DNA of 9,080 nucleotides, taken from Candidatus Peribacteraceae bacterium (lineage in GTDB: Bacteria > Patescibacteriota > Gracilibacteria > Peribacterales > Peribacteraceae). The notes below the pieces were generated by a model. It was not told the DNA's origin. It worked only from the letters and a program-made list of their open reading frames with translations, and did not search any database. Numbering within the stretch: the first letter of the stretch is position 1; each line of letters opens with the position of its first letter. The stretch is taken from NCBI GenBank assembly GCA_022843885.1, contig JALHMU010000033.1, positions 1 to 9,080 on the forward strand, read 5' to 3'. The position numbers were made by a program, and so were the translations under genes. Positions 6,570 through 9,080 of this stretch are shown piece by piece.

Positions 6570-6578
6570 TGCTATACT
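6570..6578 (+). promoter_or_regulatory. Extended -10 promoter, leaderless-type spacing, response regulator
   Basis: TGCTATACT: TGn extension plus TATACT (6573-6578), preceded by the same ATTTC run as the promoter of the pilin-like gene. The hexamer ends 8 nt before ATG 6587, which puts transcription start near 6585, inside GTG 6584 and 2 nt before the ATG. The -35 is poor. The AGGAG at 6580-6584 is too close to the ATG (2 nt) for ordinary Shine-Dalgarno use and would itself be mostly untranscribed. Confidence 0.7.
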
Positions 6579-6586
6579 GAGGAGTG

Positions 6587-6970
6587 ATGAAAGATATATT
6601 GATTGCCGAAGACGACCCAGTGCTGCGCGAGGTGTACCTCCGCAAGTTCGGTGGCTCGTACGCAATTCGCACCGCTGCAAACGGTGAAGAAGTGCTTTCG
6701 CTGATCTCACAGAAAGCTCCGGACATCCTCTTGCTCGATATCAACATGCCGATCCTCGACGGATTCGGCGTACTTGAAAAATTGCCAAAGGAGAAGCGCA
6801 CATTCCCGATCATCATTCTTACGAACTTCGAAGATCAACAGAACCGTCGCAAAGGCGAACAGTTCGGCGTGAATGATTACTTCGTAAAGAAAGAAATGAC
6901 AATCAAGTCATTGTACGACATGGTCGACGGTCACCTGAACGGTGGGACATCCGCCGCAGCTCCACAATAG
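6587..6970 (+). CDS. Single-domain response regulator (CheY-like receiver)
   Basis: Phosphoacceptor protein of two-component signalling, 127 aa, with no output domain. The receiver signature is complete (numbered from ATG 6587): acidic pocket E8, D9, D10 (IAEDDP); phosphoacceptor D51 (LLLDINMP); the Thr switch in IIILTNF (T79); and the Lys in DYFVKKEM (K101), followed by Lys instead of the usual cis-Pro. After the receiver there is only a short tail, NGGTSAAAPQ. GTG 6584 would add one Met. ATG 6587 fits the promoter better because the predicted transcription start is near 6585. No histidine kinase or partner is in the window, so it probably acts by protein contact with a target encoded elsewhere. 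It is 37 nt after the M24 gene but has its own promoter. Confidence 0.95.
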   Translation: MKDILIAEDDPVLREVYLRKFGGSYAIRTAANGEEVLSLISQKAPDILLLDINMPILDGFGVLEKLPKEKRTFPIIILTNFEDQQNRRKGEQFGVNDYFVKKEMTIKSLYDMVDGHLNGGTSAAAPQ

Positions 6971-6982
6971 TCGCGAAAAGAG

Positions 6983-7010
6983 TTTGCATTCCAGCAGAGA
7001 TTCGTAGAAT
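6983..7010 (+). promoter_or_regulatory. Possible promoter of the coiled-coil gene
   Basis: TTTGCA (6983-6988), a 16-nt spacer and TAGAAT (7005-7010) resemble a -35/-10 pair. Start would be near 7017, giving a leader of about 20 nt before ATG 7038, longer than predicted for the other promoters here. GGAA and TTCC arms around 7011-7025 could fold weakly. It may equally be read-through from the response regulator. Confidence 0.33.
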
Positions 7011-7037
7011 GGAAGGATACTTTCCCCATATCTACGT

Positions 7038-7250
7038 ATGCCTACTGCAGATGAACTGGAACGTCAGGCCAAAGTGAAACAGGATCAAGCAGCTGCCGCC
7101 GAACGCGCTGCGAAGGAAGCAGAAGATCGTGCACGTGATGCCCTTGAAACACAGAAACGTTTAGAACAAGAGCGCGCCTCCAAGGAGAAGGAACGCTCTG
7201 ATCAAACAGTGAAAGAATTACAGTCGAAGATCGATCAATTGAAGAAGTAG
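7038..7250 (+). CDS. Small charged coiled-coil protein, 70 aa
   Basis: The whole protein is predicted to be one helix, rich in Glu, Lys, Ala, Arg and Gln (AAAAERAAKEAEDRARDALE, then KRLEQERASKEKERS) and ending in the heptad-like VKELQSKIDQLKK. It has no signal peptide, TM segment or Cys. The composition is that of a coiled-coil spacer or oligomerising stalk; sequences like this match many unrelated proteins, so no function is assigned. The ATG follows a 67-nt gap after the response regulator and has no clear Shine-Dalgarno. The TAG stop is 4 nt from the stop of the convergent C39-like gene, leaving no space for an intergenic terminator. The order (receiver, then coiled coil) may be chance. 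Confidence 0.75.
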   Translation: MPTADELERQAKVKQDQAAAAERAAKEAEDRARDALETQKRLEQERASKEKERSDQTVKELQSKIDQLKK

Positions 7251-7254
7251 GGGA

Positions 7255-8049
7255 TTATTCACCTACAACAACGATCGCTTTTCGTCCGCGCGTGATCGTT
7301 TCTTTCTCACCGGTCCAGTCATGAATCGAATTCATGATTGTGGTCACGCTGTAGCGATACTTGTCGCCGCGGCGTGTTCCAACGTCGTTCGTGATAAAGC
7401 CCTGAGCGTCATATCCCACGATGACAAGCATGTGGTACGGAGGTCCGTCACCGCTGAAGTAAGGGTTCCCTAGCATTTGTCCTGCGGCAGGAATGATGAC
7501 GGGATGACCGTTTGCGATCAGCGCTTTGATATTTTGTTCCGTCACATCTTTGTCGGCATACACGATGGCTGAACGTTTCAAATATTTTCGTGCGACTTCA
7601 GCGACTTGATCTGCATTGATATCCCATTCATATCCGTTTTGCGTCTGCCATTCAATCATCGCATACAAATCTTTTTCTGCTTGTGCAGCAGATGGCATTG
7701 CCTGTTTGCTCAAATACTTTTCCACGTTATAGAGCGATGCTTCTTCACAGGCTTCATTCAATGCATCGGTCCAATCGGCCGTTGGAGCTTGTGCCATGAA
7801 AGGAACGTTGATTGTAAACTTGGCAGGAATGGCAGTGACATCGATGTTTGCGAGCGGATCGAAATCGCCAGTTTGCACCGGAGTAGAAGAGGCCGGTACA
7901 GGTGCTACAGAAGATGCAACTGATGCAGCAGCGGAAGATGCCTGAACGGAAGATGACGAGGATGAGCTTGAATTATCATCTATTGTATCGGCGTTTGCAC
8001 AACCGCTGAGGAGCAGCGATACACCGAGAACCAAGAAAATGCGACGCAT
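7255..8049 (-). CDS. C39-like cysteine peptidase lipoprotein
   Basis: 264-aa exported lipoprotein. The N-terminus MRRIFLVLGVSLLLSGC is a type II signal peptide with lipobox LSGC and lipidated C17. A Ser/Ala/Pro-rich linker (27-58, including eight consecutive Ser) spans the outside of the membrane. The catalytic domain starts near FTINVPFMAQAPTADW (78-93), typical of peptidase_C39_2. The likely catalytic triad is C101 (NEACEEAS), H206 (PYHMLVIVGYD) and D222 (FITNDVGTRRG), with an oxyanion-type Gln near Q87. Family members cleave peptides outside the cell; here the substrate is unknown and no ABC exporter is adjacent. The frame is open to 8127 (M14 and M1 alternatives add a basic stretch), but the lipoprotein signal fits ATG 8049 best. 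It is divergent from the M23 lipoprotein, with 121 bp between. Confidence 0.9.
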   Translation of the reverse strand: MRRIFLVLGVSLLLSGCANADTIDDNSSSSSSSSVQASSAAASVASSVAPVPASSTPVQTGDFDPLANIDVTAIPAKFTINVPFMAQAPTADWTDALNEACEEASLYNVEKYLSKQAMPSAAQAEKDLYAMIEWQTQNGYEWDINADQVAEVARKYLKRSAIVYADKDVTEQNIKALIANGHPVIIPAAGQMLGNPYFSGDGPPYHMLVIVGYDAQGFITNDVGTRRGDKYRYSVTTIMNSIHDWTGEKETITRGRKAIVVVGE

Positions 8050-8136
8050 AAGAAGAGGAGTGGAATGAATATGAAAGTCTACTCTCATGATCTTTCTTTT
8101 CAAAATCTTCCGCCGAAGAAAATCCAAAGCAAATGC

Positions 8137-8164
8137 TTCCCAAAACTGCTTTTTTGCATATCAT
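8137..8164 (+). promoter_or_regulatory. Possible leaderless promoter of the M23 gene
   Basis: TTCCCA (8137-8142, 4 of 6 to the -35 consensus), a 16-nt spacer and TATCAT (8159-8164, 5 of 6 to the -10 consensus). The hexamer ends 6 nt before ATG 8171, so the A of the ATG would be +1. It also supports choosing 8171 over the upstream in-frame ATG at 8087, which would precede the promoter. Confidence 0.45.
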
Positions 8165-8170
8165 GGACAG

Positions 8171-8800
8171 ATGCTCCTCAAAGCTCCTCATTATTCTTCA
8201 TCGGCTGCTTTTGTTGTTTGTCTCTTTCTTGTTGGATGTAATGCATTTGGACGAGGTCCACTTCACAATGCATACAATCGTCCCACTCCATTGCATTTCG
8301 GTTTGTATGTCACATCTGACCCGAAACATAATCCCATTGATCCGCCGGAACGCTTTGCTGGATATCATGCAGGACTCGATTTCGAAATCGATCCATCGGA
8401 AAAAGATGTTGATGTGCCGGTCTATGCTATTTGTGAGGGCACCGTCATTTTTAGTGGTTTTGCACAAGGGTATGGCGGACTTCTGATTCATCGTTGCAAG
8501 TTTCAGGAACAAGATGTCACCGTTCTCTATGGCCATCTCAAAGTTGAAGGATTACCGGAGATTGCATCAACGGTGCATCCGGGAGATCAGATTGGCGTCT
8601 TGGGTGCGGACAGAAGTAGAGATACTGACGGCAATCGAAAACACTTACACTTCGCGATCCATAAAGGACGCCAAGAGGTCATGCTTGGATACGTTCAAAC
8701 ACCTGAAGAGCTCGATCAATTTCTGGATCCAAGCGTCGTTCTCACGGGCAGTGAACCGAACGGTCCAGTGAAGTATGAGGATCCTGTTGTTAGTGAATAA
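8171..8800 (+). CDS. M23 (LytM-type) metallopeptidase lipoprotein
   Basis: 209-aa predicted peptidoglycan endopeptidase held at the outer face of the membrane. The N-terminus carries a lipoprotein signal with lipobox LVGC (C23). The M23 domain covers about 60-170: zinc-ligand motif H66-A-G-L-D70 (GYHAGLDFE), the central strands VYAICEGTVIFSGFAQGYGG (84-103), YGH (120-122), PGDQIGVLG (137-145), and the HLH pair H158/H160 (KHLHFAIHKG). All catalytic and zinc residues are present, so this should be an active enzyme rather than a degenerate LytM regulator of the EnvC type. The frame stays open to 8087 upstream, but the signal peptide and the -10 just before 8171 choose the shorter start. The C-terminal 35 residues are polar and unassigned. 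It is divergent from the C39-like lipoprotein, so two envelope peptidases flank one control region. Confidence 0.93.
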   Translation: MLLKAPHYSSSAAFVVCLFLVGCNAFGRGPLHNAYNRPTPLHFGLYVTSDPKHNPIDPPERFAGYHAGLDFEIDPSEKDVDVPVYAICEGTVIFSGFAQGYGGLLIHRCKFQEQDVTVLYGHLKVEGLPEIASTVHPGDQIGVLGADRSRDTDGNRKHLHFAIHKGRQEVMLGYVQTPEELDQFLDPSVVLTGSEPNGPVKYEDPVVSE

Positions 8801-8806
8801 GTATTT

Positions 8807-8826
8807 CATTCGATTTGAATCGAATG
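8807..8826. repeat. Perfect inverted repeat at the 3' end of tRNA-Leu
   Basis: CATTCGATT (8807-8815) and AATCGAATG (8818-8826) are exact reverse complements with TG between, forming an 8-bp stem with a TTGA loop. It lies between the M23 stop and the tRNA and includes two bases of the encoded CCA of the minus-strand tRNA. Neither strand has a T run after it, so it is not a classic intrinsic terminator. A tRNA 3'-processing structure or an operator are alternatives. Confidence 0.7.
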
Positions 8827-8911
8827 GTGCCGAGGGTGGGAATTGAACCCACACATCCGATATGGATAAGGGATTTTAAGTCCCTCGCGTCTACCATTTC
8901 GCCACCTCGGC
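8825..8911 (-). tRNA. tRNA-Leu (anticodon TAA), CCA encoded
   Basis: Class II cloverleaf on the minus strand. The acceptor GCCGAGG (8905-8911) pairs with CCTCGGC (8829-8835). The D arm contains GCGAAATGGTAGACGC. The anticodon stem AGGGA/TCCCT encloses the loop CTTAAAA with anticodon TAA at 8876-8878. A long variable arm (ATCC/GGAT) marks a Leu/Ser-type tRNA, followed by a T arm with GGTTCAATTCC. The discriminator is A73 (8828) and CCA is encoded at 8825-8827. It reads UUA, and UUG by wobble. Confidence 0.97.
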
Positions 8912-8925
8912 ACGAGTATTTTCGG

Positions 8926-8954
8926 TTCAAAAAGATCGATTTCTCTGCTATAAT
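8926..8954 (+). promoter_or_regulatory. -35 plus extended -10 promoter, near-leaderless spacing
   Basis: TTCAAA (8926-8931, 4 of 6 to consensus), a 17-nt spacer and TGC-TATAAT (8946-8954), a perfect extended -10. The hexamer ends 9 nt before ATG 8964, so transcription should begin about 3 nt before the ATG. AGGA (8958-8961) lies within the last bases before the start, largely outside the expected mRNA. Confidence 0.75.
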
Positions 8955-8963
8955 ACTAGGAAA

Positions 8964-9080
8964 ATGAAATACACACATCTGTCGTTTTTTCCGCGGTTTC
9001 TGCGCGGTGGCAAGGGCGCAAAAGCAGTGCATGATCTCGGGATCACACTCGCATTCGGATCGGTGCTGTTCAACGGTACC
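8964..9080 (+). CDS. Start of an unrecognised gene (runs off the window)
   Basis: 39 codons are visible, starting MKYTHLSFFPRFLRGGKGAK and continuing through AVHDLGITLAF to GSVLFNGT at the edge, with no stop. The first 20 residues are aromatic and basic. The GITLAFGSVLF stretch is moderately hydrophobic and could begin a membrane segment. The strong extended -10 just upstream and the absence of stops support a real gene, although the visible part is too short to assign a family. Confidence 0.6.
   Translation, partial: MKYTHLSFFPRFLRGGKGAKAVHDLGITLAFGSVLFNGT

Noticed and set aside
8050..8127. N-terminal extension of the C39-like gene containing DFHIHS, similar to a PHP-domain motif
   Set aside because: There is no PHP domain after it, and the stretch precedes a complete lipoprotein signal; a chance match in untranslated DNA.
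8049..8171. Bacteriocin export locus (C39 peptidase as ABC transporter part)
   Set aside because: The C39-like protein is a lipoprotein without TM-ATPase domains, and no leader peptide with a GG motif is seen nearby.
1..9080. Recoded UGA = Gly genetic code
   Set aside because: hisS, the M24 gene, the PKD gene and others are intact without in-frame UGA, and UGA serves as a stop at 801-803.

Overview
The window looks like a compact bacterial chromosome segment, most likely from a Patescibacteria (CPR) lineage. Peregrinibacteria-like is a guess. The reasons are very short intergenic gaps, weak or absent Shine-Dalgarno sequences, a short pilin-like (TrbC/VirB2-type) membrane protein next to a large PKD-domain surface protein, Ser/Pro-rich lipoproteins, and small unannotatable ORFs between housekeeping genes. 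All recognisable genes read through with UGA as stop, so the recoded UGA-Gly code of Gracilibacteria/Absconditabacteria is not in use. No mobile element, CRISPR array or rRNA is visible.

Layout. 1-1036 (+): 3' end of gyrB, then two small unknown genes with a 9-nt gap and a 4-nt ATGA overlap. The last one overlaps the convergent hisS (1033-2385, -) by 4 nt. 2488-3061 (+): an unknown helical protein followed by tRNA-His(GTG), so HisRS and its tRNA are near neighbours. 3110-5506 (-): a two-gene unit of a two-TM pilin-like protein and a 660-aa PKD protein with one TM and a long Pro-rich, basic cytoplasmic tail. 5554-7250 (+): an M24 aminopeptidase P-like enzyme that stops abruptly after its last metal ligand, a stand-alone receiver-domain response regulator, and a 70-aa charged coiled coil. 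7255-8049 (-) and 8171-8800 (+): divergent lipoproteins, a C39-like cysteine peptidase and an M23/LytM endopeptidase. 8825-8911 (-): tRNA-Leu(TAA). 8964 to the end (+): the start of an unrecognised gene.

How it works together. Housekeeping genes (DNA supercoiling, His-tRNA charging, peptide turnover) alternate with envelope genes (surface PKD protein, pilin-like protein, two lipoprotein peptidases). The most notable non-coding signal is a repeated module: an extended -10 (TGCTATAAT or TGCTATACT) ending only 8-9 nt before the start codon of three different genes, plus a weaker case at 6 nt for the M23 gene. If these are real promoters, the mRNAs are leaderless or nearly so. The most notable protein is the PKD/Pro-rich membrane protein co-encoded with the pilin-like protein, a plausible cell-surface apparatus of unknown function.
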